Shown piece by piece: positions 1 through 6,180 of a DNA stretch of 11,087 bases (positions are counted from its first letter, which is position 1; every line of letters starts with the position of its first letter). The position numbers and the translations under genes were made by a program. Origin of the DNA: Thermoplasmata archaeon (GTDB taxonomy: Archaea > Thermoplasmatota > Thermoplasmata > Halarchaeoplasmatales > Halarchaeoplasmataceae); the NCBI GenBank assembly GCA_007129655.1, contig SKVC01000133.1:1-11087 (forward strand), in the 5' to 3' direction. The notes under the pieces were generated by a model. That model was not told the origin of the DNA, searched no databases, and was given only the letters and a program-made list of their open reading frames with translations.

Positions 1-1499
1 AGTTCGAAGTTCTGTAATGTGACTTCCAGTTCTATGTAGGTTATGTCGCCTAATAGTTCTACTGAATCGTCAACGAAACCTTCCATGTCGATGACCTCGT
101 CTACGACATCCATGAATATGTGTGGTGCGATCCATGGAGAAAATATTTCATCGTCACCTGCTGGTTCATCATACATGTGGTTATCTTCTACTACATCGTA
201 AAGTAGACCATAATCCGGGTTGTCATCTATCCAGTCAACACCTACATGATAGTATCTTGTGGCTTCGCCGGTTGCTCCATCGTCGTAGTACCAGGCGTCC
301 CATCTGAACTGTAGCATGTGTGTTCCTTCTTGGATGAACCTGTGGAATCCTGTTCCGAATTCCAATGTAGTGTCGCCTCCGATTCCCATGTCGCCTACGT
401 ACTGATGCATGGGATAGACTTCGTCACCGTATTCGTAGTGATCTACGGCTACAGGGAAGTAATCTCCACCAGGTACCAAACCGATGTAAACTTCGTTCAG
501 TGGTACGTTACCAACGTTCTCGAAGGTTACTTCGATAGTTTCTGTGATAGTACCCTGTTCGATGATTATCTCTTCGGTTATGGATGCCTGTATCTTAGGT
601 GTGAAGTCGACTACGAGGTCGATTTCTCCGATTTCGGTTACATCTACGCCGTCACGGGTGGCTTCTAAGGTGTAATCGATCGGGTAGATACCAGGTGCTA
701 CATCCCATTCAACATCTACTCTGTAGAAGAAGTCTTCGTTGTCACCAACAGCTATTCCATCAGGTATTCTCGCTGTGGAATCTCTGAGTGTAACGCCGGT
801 GGGTAGACCGGATAATGTTAGACTGGCATCGTCCAGGAGTTCGCCGCCATCGTTAGCAACGTTAACGGAGAATTCTTGGAATAGTTCGCCTGCCCATAGA
901 TTGTCTGAATCTGTTGCATCGACATCGGCTACATCTGTATTCTCAGCTATTTCGAATTCAACGTATTCATCTTCAGATCTTGTAACCATGGCTGTTGTAT
1001 CATCATCATCGTGATGGTATCTGTAGCTTACTTCAAAGGTGATGTTATACGTTCCAGGTACAGCAACGTTGTTGTTATCGGCCACATCGAAATCAAATGC
1101 TATGGTTTCTTGTGTAGCCATAGCAGTTATAGTATATCCATCGCCGCCGGGTCCATCGTCATTTTGAACGTTCCATGTGATGGCGTTGTTTGAGGGACCA
1201 TCGACATCGCTGACCGAAATTTTCACTTCTTGTATTTCTGAATTTGTTAGGCCTGGACCGTTATGATTCTGTATGATGATTGTGAACTCAACAGACTCTT
1301 GCCCTACATATACGGGGCCGGGAGCAGGTGGGTTCACTGCTGTTATTCTCACCATATCATGGTCTTCCGAATTCTCTGTGTTTACTGCAGGTACTTCCCA
1401 CGCCATACCTGCCGGGATCGCGGCAAATATAGACATGACAAGTATTGCGCACACTAGTACACTAAATTTCTTTTTGTTTATCACGCTCTTTTTTTTCAT
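1..1499 (-). CDS. Secreted surface protein with CARDB/NEW3-like beta domains (N-terminal part, gene runs off the left edge)
   Basis: Translating the minus strand from ATG at 1499 gives 499 codons without a stop to the window edge, so the C-terminus is missing. Residues 1-33 form a signal peptide: a lysine-rich start (MKKKSVINKKK), a hydrophobic core at about 13-28, and a likely cleavage after GMA. The rest is very acidic and beta-rich, in successive Ig-like modules at about 50-165, 178-298 and 301-420 with a fourth beginning. Phrases such as LSGLPTGVTL, NVANDGGELLDD and FENVGNVPLNEVYIG are typical of the NEW3/CARDB modules in archaeal COG1361 'S-layer-like' proteins. This start is supported by AAGGAGG at 1508-1514, eight bases before the ATG. 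It is divergent from yjbQ. An extracellular structural or adhesive role is inference, and no catalytic motif is visible. The gene may encode a large repetitive protein with a C-terminal anchor outside the window. Confidence 0.85.
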   Translation of the reverse strand, partial: MKKKSVINKKKFSVLVCAILVMSIFAAIPAGMAWEVPAVNTENSEDHDMVRITAVNPPAPGPVYVGQESVEFTIIIQNHNGPGLTNSEIQEVKISVSDVDGPSNNAITWNVQNDDGPGGDGYTITAMATQETIAFDFDVADNNNVAVPGTYNITFEVSYRYHHDDDDTTAMVTRSEDEYVEFEIAENTDVADVDATDSDNLWAGELFQEFSVNVANDGGELLDDASLTLSGLPTGVTLRDSTARIPDGIAVGDNEDFFYRVDVEWDVAPGIYPIDYTLEATRDGVDVTEIGEIDLVVDFTPKIQASITEEIIIEQGTITETIEVTFENVGNVPLNEVYIGLVPGGDYFPVAVDHYEYGDEVYPMHQYVGDMGIGGDTTLEFGTGFHRFIQEGTHMLQFRWDAWYYDDGATGEATRYYHVGVDWIDDNPDYGLLYDVVEDNHMYDEPAGDDEIFSPWIAPHIFMDVVDEVIDMEGFVDDSVELLGDITYIELEVTLQNFE

Positions 1500-1503
1500 T
1501 ATG

Positions 1504-1521
1504 TATTCCTCCTTAGGAATA
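1504..1521 (-). promoter_or_regulatory. Hairpin hiding the Shine-Dalgarno site of the surface-protein mRNA
   Basis: The mRNA sense strand reads UAUUCCU-AAGG-AGGAAUA, a perfect 7-bp stem with a 4-base loop. The SD AAGGAGG lies in the loop and 3' arm, and the AUG follows at 1499. A TATA-like box at 1545-1553 predicts transcription starting near 1523-1525, so the hairpin would sit at the extreme 5' end of the transcript. It could control translation (temperature-responsive or protein-bound) or protect the 5' end. The function is inferred; the base pairing is read directly. Confidence 0.55.
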
Positions 1522-1544
1522 ATCACCCTGTTTATATTTTAGTA

Positions 1545-1553
1545 GTATATAAT
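1545..1553 (-). promoter_or_regulatory. TATA box of the surface-protein gene
   Basis: The minus strand reads ATTATATAC, centred about 50 bases before the ATG. A start 24-26 bases downstream gives a leader of roughly 25 nt that contains the SD. A second TA-rich stretch at 1530-1540 (AAAATATAAAC) would start transcription inside the SD, so it is less likely to be the promoter. Confidence 0.5.
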
Positions 1554-1635
1554 GATTTTGGTGTTTTTCTCGAATGGTAGTGACTACACCTTTTTTGAGA
1601 AAAGCAATTTTGTCTGAAGATTGTCTGACGGGAAC

Positions 1636-1650
1636 CGAAAGAGGTTTATC
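1636..1650 (+). promoter_or_regulatory. BRE/TATA promoter of yjbQ, predicted leaderless
   Basis: CGAAAGAG followed by a TTTATC core (1645-1650) looks like an archaeal BRE plus TATA box. The core centre is about 25 bases before the ATG at 1672, so transcription would start at or beside the start codon. This also argues against an upstream TTG start at 1621, which would precede the promoter. Confidence 0.5.
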
Positions 1651-1671
1651 GACTGTGAACAATCCGCTTTC

Positions 1672-2091
1672 ATGACCGTAAAAGACGCAAGATTTACAGT
1701 AAACACACACGCAGAACTGGATATAAAGGATATAACGGAAGAAGGACGACGAGCGGTGGAAGAGAGCGGTATCAACGAAGGCATCGCCGTTTTTTTCGTC
1801 TCCGGCTCCACCTCTGCCATCACCACAGTCGAGTACGAACCGGGACTGCTTCACGATCTACCGGCAGCCCTAGAGCGCTTATTCCCGAAGAATATATACT
1901 ATAAACATCACGAAAAATGGCACGACGGTAACGGGCATTCGCACACTAGAGCATCTTTCATGGGTCCCAGTCTAACAGTACCCATAACCGGAGGTAAACT
2001 ACAGTTGGGAACCTGGCAGCAGATAATACTGTGCGATATGGATGTTCCCGCTAGAAATAGGGAGATAACGGTAAAAATGATCGGTGAATGA
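1672..2091 (+). CDS. yjbQ: YjbQ/UPF0047 family protein
   Basis: 139 residues, the usual length for this small widespread family. Diagnostic motifs are present: GSTSAI at 45-50 followed by EYEPG (54-58), NGHSHTRASFMGPSLTVPI at about 87-105, and LGTWQQIILCDMD at about 112-124. The paired histidines in the HSHTRAS segment are the conserved putative metal or active-site residues. E. coli YjbQ has been reported to have weak thiamine-phosphate synthase activity, but the physiological role is unsettled. An in-frame TTG at 1621 would add 17 residues; the ATG at 1672 is preferred because it matches family length and lies about 25 bases after a TATA-like box. No SD is visible. It is convergent with rfcS, with two bases between the stop codons. 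Confidence 0.9.
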   Translation: MTVKDARFTVNTHAELDIKDITEEGRRAVEESGINEGIAVFFVSGSTSAITTVEYEPGLLHDLPAALERLFPKNIYYKHHEKWHDGNGHSHTRASFMGPSLTVPITGGKLQLGTWQQIILCDMDVPARNREITVKMIGE

Positions 2092-2101
2092 TTTTACCGT
2101 T
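2067..2101. terminator. Inverted repeat across the convergent yjbQ/rfcS stops
   Basis: AACGGTAAAA (2067-2076) and TTTTACCGTT (2092-2101) are perfect 10-base inverted copies around a 15-base spacer. The structure spans both stop codons (TGA ending at 2091, TAA starting at 2096 on the minus strand). Each strand presents a stem with a T-rich segment, as expected for a bidirectional terminator or 3'-end stabiliser. Archaeal termination depends mainly on U-tracts, so the role is inferred. Confidence 0.5.
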
Positions 2102-3050
2102 TGGCAAAATCCTTACTGATGTGTGCTAATAGCGCTTCCAATTGGATCCTTTCGTTGGAGCCCTGGACCATCCTGAACTCGGCTTCGCCGATCCTATCCA
2201 CGAGTTTCATCTTGCGCTCGTTGTCCATGGGTATGTTATAGATAGACTTGTGTATCTGACGGATTATATCGTTACCCGAAAGCCCGTAATCGACAAAAAG
2301 GTCGTAGAGTTGGCCTCTGGACTCCATGAAGTCGCCCTCCATGGCCGTGTTTATCATCTTCTCTATATCTCCGGGTTTAGCTATGTTAGCACTCTGACGG
2401 ACCACTTCTTCGTCTATGCTGTCCGTTGTAGAAGCAGATATCTGCAGAAGATTGGTAGCCTTTCTTAGATCGCCCTCTGATATCTGTACTAAAAGATTGA
2501 TGGCATCCTCGGTTATAGTCAGTTCCTCGCCCTCGGCGATATGGTTGATCCAATCCGTCACTCCTTCCTTAGATATGTATCTAAATCGGAAGACCGCACA
2601 GCGAGATTGTATGGGATCTATGATCTTAGATGAGTAATTACACGATAATATGAATCGACAGTTACTGGAATATTTTTCCATAGTTCTACGTAGAGCCGCC
2701 TGAGCCTCCGATGTTAAAGAGTCTGCCTCATCGAGGAAGATAACTTTGAAACCTTCAACGCTGAGAGTGGTGGTCCTAGCGTATTCCTTTATCTTCTTTC
2801 TGATAACTTCGATACCTCTTTCGTCGCTGGCGTTCAGTTCGAAGAAGTTATGCTTCCAGTTGTCACCGTAGAGCTCCTTAGAAAGGGCCAGGGCCGATGT
2901 TGTTTTACCCGTACCTGCGGGACCGGCGAAAAGAAGATGTGGTATATTACCCTGTTCTGCGTAGGCTTTCAACCGCTCTATGATACGCTCCTGACCATAG
3001 ACTTCGTCTAGTTTCATCGGTCTGTACTTTTCCGTCCAAATACTGTTCAT
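2094..3050 (-). CDS. rfcS: Replication factor C small subunit (clamp loader ATPase)
   Basis: 318 residues, the normal length for archaeal RfcS. The protein loads the PCNA clamp at primer-template junctions, acting with a large RFC subunit that is not in this window. RFC boxes appear in order: WTEKYRP at 5-11, Walker A GPAGTGKTT near 44-52, a DEAD-type Walker B (IFLDEADSLTSEAQAALRRTME) near 104-125, sensor 1 (FILSCNYSSKI), the SRC arginine-finger motif (IQSRC), and sensor 2 (GDLRKATNLLQ). No intein interrupts it. The ATG at 3050 lies about 30 bases after a TATA box (3076-3084), suggesting a very short or absent leader. It is divergent from the cysteine-rich gene and convergent with yjbQ. Its archaeal/eukaryotic character is a main basis for assigning the window to an archaeon. 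Confidence 0.98.
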   Translation of the reverse strand: MNSIWTEKYRPMKLDEVYGQERIIERLKAYAEQGNIPHLLFAGPAGTGKTTSALALSKELYGDNWKHNFFELNASDERGIEVIRKKIKEYARTTTLSVEGFKVIFLDEADSLTSEAQAALRRTMEKYSSNCRFILSCNYSSKIIDPIQSRCAVFRFRYISKEGVTDWINHIAEGEELTITEDAINLLVQISEGDLRKATNLLQISASTTDSIDEEVVRQSANIAKPGDIEKMINTAMEGDFMESRGQLYDLFVDYGLSGNDIIRQIHKSIYNIPMDNERKMKLVDRIGEAEFRMVQGSNERIQLEALLAHISKDFAKR

Positions 3051-3075
3051 CTGACGAATACGATAACAGAAGATG

Positions 3076-3084
3076 TAATATAAT
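3076..3084 (-). promoter_or_regulatory. TATA box of rfcS
   Basis: The minus strand reads CGAAAATTATATTA, a BRE-like CGAAAA followed by a clear TATA core. The core centre is about 30 bases before the rfcS ATG, so the mRNA would have at most a few untranslated bases. Confidence 0.6.
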
Positions 3085-3105
3085 TTTCGTTAAAAGAGGG
3101 ACAAA

Positions 3106-3114
3106 TTTTATTTA
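3106..3114 (+). promoter_or_regulatory. TATA box of the cysteine-rich gene
   Basis: TTTTATTTA is centred 28 bases before the ATG at 3138, predicting a leaderless or nearly leaderless mRNA. It lies 21 bases from the opposite-strand rfcS box, so the two divergent promoters share about 87 bases of intergenic DNA. Confidence 0.5.
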
Positions 3115-3137
3115 CCGAGAAAATAACATAAGAGGGA

Positions 3138-4691
3138 ATGTTTAGAAAGGGACCCAAGCGAGCGAGTAAAGTCCAGGAATCCAAGTTGATCAAGAACGCT
3201 GAAAAACTTGCGGAAGACCCTCTAAAAGTGATACCGGAGTGTAGAGATAGCTGTTGGTTTTGTAAGTTTGGGAAAGCAGAAAAATACATCAAAAAGATCT
3301 CGAACCATAAAGATGATAAAAAATACCTTGAAAAACTTTCACGAAAAGGTCCTATGCTTTCAAGGGCGGTAGCCGGTACTTTACTGCTGACCATCGACAA
3401 GAAAGCACCGTTACTGGCTAGTGCAAAGACATCCAGGGGTGATATTTCCTATGCAAGAAAGGGAAACGCCAGTGAAAAATATCTCCTCGGTGTACAGTAT
3501 TTCAACGATCCCGTAGTTAGATTATTTGCATATCATGACAAGGCTAAAAAAGGGTTTTATTTTTACTCGTGGAACAACAACATCGTATGCACCGGTAAAA
3601 AAGATCAACCTCCGGATGAATACATACAAAATCGGCTGTCTAGCATACGTTATAGATTGAAAACCGTAGAGAATAACAGCACTTGCGGACATACCGTACC
3701 ATCTTCTTCCGCTTCTTATGTAACCCTAGAATGGAGAGGTATCGGTACACGATTTTCTATCTGTTCGGGTTGTGCACGCAACGATGTAAATCTGTTCATG
3801 CATCTTACGGAAGGTATGCTGTCGCACGATAATTCAGAATCGTTTTCATTGAAAGGCCGTTACAGATTGGAATGCGCCTCCGATTGCAGAGATTGTTCAC
3901 TTCCGAAAACAGAGAGTATCACAGGTGAACTCAAAGAAAAATATTTTAGCGGGGAGTTATCCGACGTAAAATTTCTGAAAGATTACAAACAGAGTGCACG
4001 AAACAAGCTGAAGAAAAGTCCCAATGCTTACGTACTTGGCACAAGATGCTTCGGTAACGATAAAGATCTATTTCTGAAAGGCTTCGACTACGAAGATTAT
4101 GAAGAGAAAGCTTTGAAGAAGGCAATCGAAGGAAAACCGTTGGTGGTTGACCAAAACAGTGTGAATGAATTGTTGGGAACCGTTTGGAAACAAAAGGGAA
4201 AAGAGATCATCCGTTTATTCGTCGGGGATGAAGAAAGAATAGATGAACTGTATGAAAGCTCGGAAGAAAGAAAGATCACACCCCGGGATGTATTGAGAAC
4301 TGCGTACAACATAAAGAAAAAAAATGAAAGATTGAAGTCGATACCATCCTTTGAACCACTCCCGACCGAAGCAAGGATGGCCCACGAATTAGCCATGGTG
4401 TACAAAACTCAGGGTAAGGATGAAACGATCAGCCATATCGATGGTTTGGATATATCAGATACAAGATTAAAGGCGTTGACATATGGTTTTTTAGAGGCTT
4501 TGAACAGCGGGGATTCACATCAATGGAGATACGATAGAACAGAAATAGACGTAGGTAAATCTTTAAAAAAATACGTATTAAAACTGTTAGAATCCGAAGG
4601 TGACGAATACGCTCGTGCGTTGCAGGATCTCATGAGGATGAGCGGCTCGACTGCGAAAATAGTCTTGGAAGATGGGACGGAATTGAGATGA
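3138..4691 (+). CDS. Cysteine-rich protein of unknown function with duplicated CxxxCxxC modules
   Basis: 517 residues, soluble, lysine-rich, with no signal peptide. I do not recognise the family. Cysteines cluster as E-C35-x3-C39-x2-C42, C183-G-H185 with C209-x2-C212 (zinc-ribbon-like), and E-C246-x3-C250-x2-C253, plus isolated C151 and C304. The two CxxxCxxC clusters each precede a lysine-rich helical stretch and then a similar phrase (KYLLGVQYF at about 114-122, AYVLGTRCF at about 297-305), suggesting an internal duplication. The region 330-517 is helical and cysteine-free. The first cluster, CRDSCWFC, fits the radical-SAM CxxxCxPhiC spelling, but the protein lacks other radical-SAM features I would expect, so structural zinc or an Fe-S cluster are equally possible. 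The ATG follows a TATA box by 28 bases with no good SD. Forty-four bases separate it from the Sec61-beta gene downstream. Confidence 0.85.
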   Translation: MFRKGPKRASKVQESKLIKNAEKLAEDPLKVIPECRDSCWFCKFGKAEKYIKKISNHKDDKKYLEKLSRKGPMLSRAVAGTLLLTIDKKAPLLASAKTSRGDISYARKGNASEKYLLGVQYFNDPVVRLFAYHDKAKKGFYFYSWNNNIVCTGKKDQPPDEYIQNRLSSIRYRLKTVENNSTCGHTVPSSSASYVTLEWRGIGTRFSICSGCARNDVNLFMHLTEGMLSHDNSESFSLKGRYRLECASDCRDCSLPKTESITGELKEKYFSGELSDVKFLKDYKQSARNKLKKSPNAYVLGTRCFGNDKDLFLKGFDYEDYEEKALKKAIEGKPLVVDQNSVNELLGTVWKQKGKEIIRLFVGDEERIDELYESSEERKITPRDVLRTAYNIKKKNERLKSIPSFEPLPTEARMAHELAMVYKTQGKDETISHIDGLDISDTRLKALTYGFLEALNSGDSHQWRYDRTEIDVGKSLKKYVLKLLESEGDEYARALQDLMRMSGSTAKIVLEDGTELR

Positions 4692-4705
4692 AGGAAACAA
4701 AATCC

Positions 4706-4714
4706 TTAAATATG
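4706..4714 (+). promoter_or_regulatory. TATA box of the Sec61-beta gene
   Basis: TTAAATATG is centred 26 bases before the ATG at 4736, predicting a leaderless mRNA and a promoter separate from the upstream gene. It partly overlaps a small inverted repeat (AAGGA at 4691-4695, TCCTT at 4703-4707) that starts in the upstream stop codon. Confidence 0.55.
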
Positions 4715-4735
4715 TAAGGTGTAAATGGTAGTATA

Positions 4736-4903
4736 ATGTCAGCCAAACAGCAAGGTGGTGGTTTTCAGTCCGCAGCCGGTCTGATACGCTATTTCGACGA
4801 AGAAGATGCCAAGGGCCCTAAATTCGACCCTCGATCGGTGATTATCTTCGGGATAGCATGTCTAATAGTTATAGAGATATTAAAATGGCAGTGGCCTGTA
4901 TAA
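4736..4903 (+). CDS. secG: Preprotein translocase Sec61-beta (SecG) subunit
   Basis: A 55-residue reading frame, short enough to be overlooked. It has the archaeal Sec61-beta layout: a polar N-terminus (MSAKQQGGG), the hallmark GLIRYFDEED at about 15-24, KGPKFDPRSV at about 26-35, and one C-terminal membrane helix at about 35-50. The protein is the small tail-anchored subunit of the SecYEbeta channel in the cytoplasmic membrane; this short form is archaeal/eukaryotic and differs from bacterial SecG. A TATA-like box 26 bases before the ATG and the lack of an SD suggest a leaderless mRNA. The stop at 4901-4903 lies one base from the stop of the convergent TPR gene. A short hairpin and seven T's follow immediately. 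Confidence 0.95.
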   Translation: MSAKQQGGGFQSAAGLIRYFDEEDAKGPKFDPRSVIIFGIACLIVIEILKWQWPV

Positions 4904-4921
4904 ATCAGGCTATGTTTTTTT
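4894..4921 (+). terminator. Hairpin plus T-tract after Sec61-beta
   Basis: GCCTG (4894-4898) and CAGGC (4906-4910) form a 5-bp stem with a 7-base loop containing the Sec61-beta stop codon. Seven T's follow at 4915-4921. The T-tract is the part known to matter for archaeal termination, and the stem may assist. The element overlaps the 3' coding end of the opposing TPR gene. Confidence 0.5.
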
Positions 4922-6146
4922 CAGATATTTGCCTTTTTTCCAGTATATCTTTTGAATCGGGCTCTATTTCCAGCGCATTGTCGTAGGCGAGTATGGCTTC
5001 TTCGTAAACTTCACGTTCAAAAAGTATGTCTCCCTTTAATTCCCATCCCTCTAGTAGCTGAGAATCTATAGATAGTGTTTCATGGATACTTTGAAGAGCG
5101 CCGCCCCACTTTTCCATTATATACAATACCTTAGCTTTCCAATACCATGCATCGGCGTTAAAATCATCTTTATCGATCAGTTGGTCAAAGACTCGGTTGG
5201 CTTCTTCATACATTCCTTCGTCTATGAGCACCCTTCCCTTCATTATTAAAGCTTCAGTAAAATTCCTATCTCTGTTAAATGCCTGGTCATACAACTGAAC
5301 CGCACCTCCCCAACGGCCATCTTCTTGGGTGCTTTTAGCTTTCAAATACCACAATCTAGAATTATCTCTATCCTGAGTGATGAGTTTGTCGATTATTTGG
5401 TTAGCTGTATCATGTTCACCTGTTTCGAAAAGAAGCTCTGCAAAACCGACTTTTGCTTTGATGTCATTTTCATCAAGTCCTAAAGCTCTTCTGAAATTTT
5501 CTTCCGCATCACTGTATTCAGGGATACTCAAATAAAGCAAGCCCAGATTTCTAGCAACTGTAGAATCCTGAGTACGAGCTAAAGCTTCCTGATAATATGA
5601 TATAGCCTGATTTAGAAAATCTTCGACTATACTCTTTCTGAACTCAGGCTCAAAAGCGCTTATATCGGCGCATTCAGCATTGTAATAAAATAAATTGGCA
5701 AGTTTAAGATAAACATCTCCCAATTCACGTAATCCGTCTGATGGGTGCTCCATGGATTCGAAGAGATATAATATTTCTGAGAAAATTTTCACGTCTTTAG
5801 GAGAGAAGATGTAATTGTCAAAATTTATATCATTGGAAATACCAAGTTCGGCCAAGATAGTGTTCATTTTGGATAATATTCGCTCTGGGTTATCGTCGTT
5901 TAATAAATTTTCAACCTCATCTATGGTGGGTTTGCCCGGCATAAATTCGAGTTCGTCCCCCGGTCGCTCACCGATGGTTAAAGTCGGTACTGAATCTTCT
6001 CTGTATCTATCAGTTACCGGATTTCCGATGACAGAACTAGTTGCTATCCAAAATATATTTTCTTCGAATTTAGATTTAGCACATTCGGTACATACGAGGT
6101 AAACATCGCTTATGTCCTTTTCGCACCGAATGCAGTTTCCTATCAT
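4905..6146 (-). CDS. Zinc-ribbon plus tetratricopeptide-repeat (TPR) protein
   Basis: 413 residues. The N-terminus holds a zinc-ribbon-like C5-x2-C8 and C19-x2-C22 knuckle pair. An acidic linker follows, then a helical section at about 80-190 and tandem 34-residue TPRs from about 195 to 400 (for example NLGLLYLSIPEYSDAEENF, and AWYWKAK near 333-339). Residues 264-330 and 332-398 repeat with an exact 68-residue period: LWYLKAK/AWYWKAK, WGGAVQ/WGGALQ, MKGR/LKGD and YEEA at 313/381. TPRs are protein-binding scaffolds; the partner is unknown and no enzymatic domain is visible. There is no signal peptide or membrane segment, so it is probably cytoplasmic. The ATG at 6146 follows a TATA box by about 29 bases. 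It is one base from the Sec61-beta stop, tail to tail, which does not by itself imply a functional link. Confidence 0.88.
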   Translation of the reverse strand: MIGNCIRCEKDISDVYLVCTECAKSKFEENIFWIATSSVIGNPVTDRYREDSVPTLTIGERPGDELEFMPGKPTIDEVENLLNDDNPERILSKMNTILAELGISNDINFDNYIFSPKDVKIFSEILYLFESMEHPSDGLRELGDVYLKLANLFYYNAECADISAFEPEFRKSIVEDFLNQAISYYQEALARTQDSTVARNLGLLYLSIPEYSDAEENFRRALGLDENDIKAKVGFAELLFETGEHDTANQIIDKLITQDRDNSRLWYLKAKSTQEDGRWGGAVQLYDQAFNRDRNFTEALIMKGRVLIDEGMYEEANRVFDQLIDKDDFNADAWYWKAKVLYIMEKWGGALQSIHETLSIDSQLLEGWELKGDILFEREVYEEAILAYDNALEIEPDSKDILEKRQISEKNIA

Positions 6147-6170
6147 CTGAAAACAAGAATGGAGAGGTTG

Positions 6171-6180
6171 ATAAAATATT
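6171..6180 (-). promoter_or_regulatory. TATA box of the TPR gene, touching the tgt stop codon
   Basis: The minus strand reads AATATTTTAT, centred about 29 bases before the TPR ATG at 6146. It abuts and overlaps by one base the tgt stop codon (6180-6182). This suggests the TPR gene has its own start of transcription and is not simply the tail of the queA-tgt operon. Confidence 0.55.

Noticed and set aside
318..668. Plus-strand open frames at 122-307, 318-668, 739-1014, 1011-1193 and 1263-1542
   Set aside because: They lie opposite a 499-codon minus-strand frame with a signal peptide, recognisable beta domains and a strong SD; their translations have no family character.
1513..1854. Minus-strand frames at 1513-1854 and 1584-1826
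   Set aside because: They overlap yjbQ, which has clear family motifs, and cover the divergent promoter region.
3240..3263. Radical-SAM enzyme call from CRDSCWFC
   Set aside because: The spacing fits, but I see no SAM-binding GGE-type motif or barrel-like pattern after it, and the duplicated cluster at 246-253 lacks the aromatic residue; kept only as an open possibility.
4691..4707. AAGGA/TCCTT inverted repeat just after the cysteine-rich gene as a terminator
   Set aside because: The stem is only 5 bp with A/T-rich ends and no T-tract follows; it overlaps the Sec61-beta TATA box, which is the more likely function of the site.
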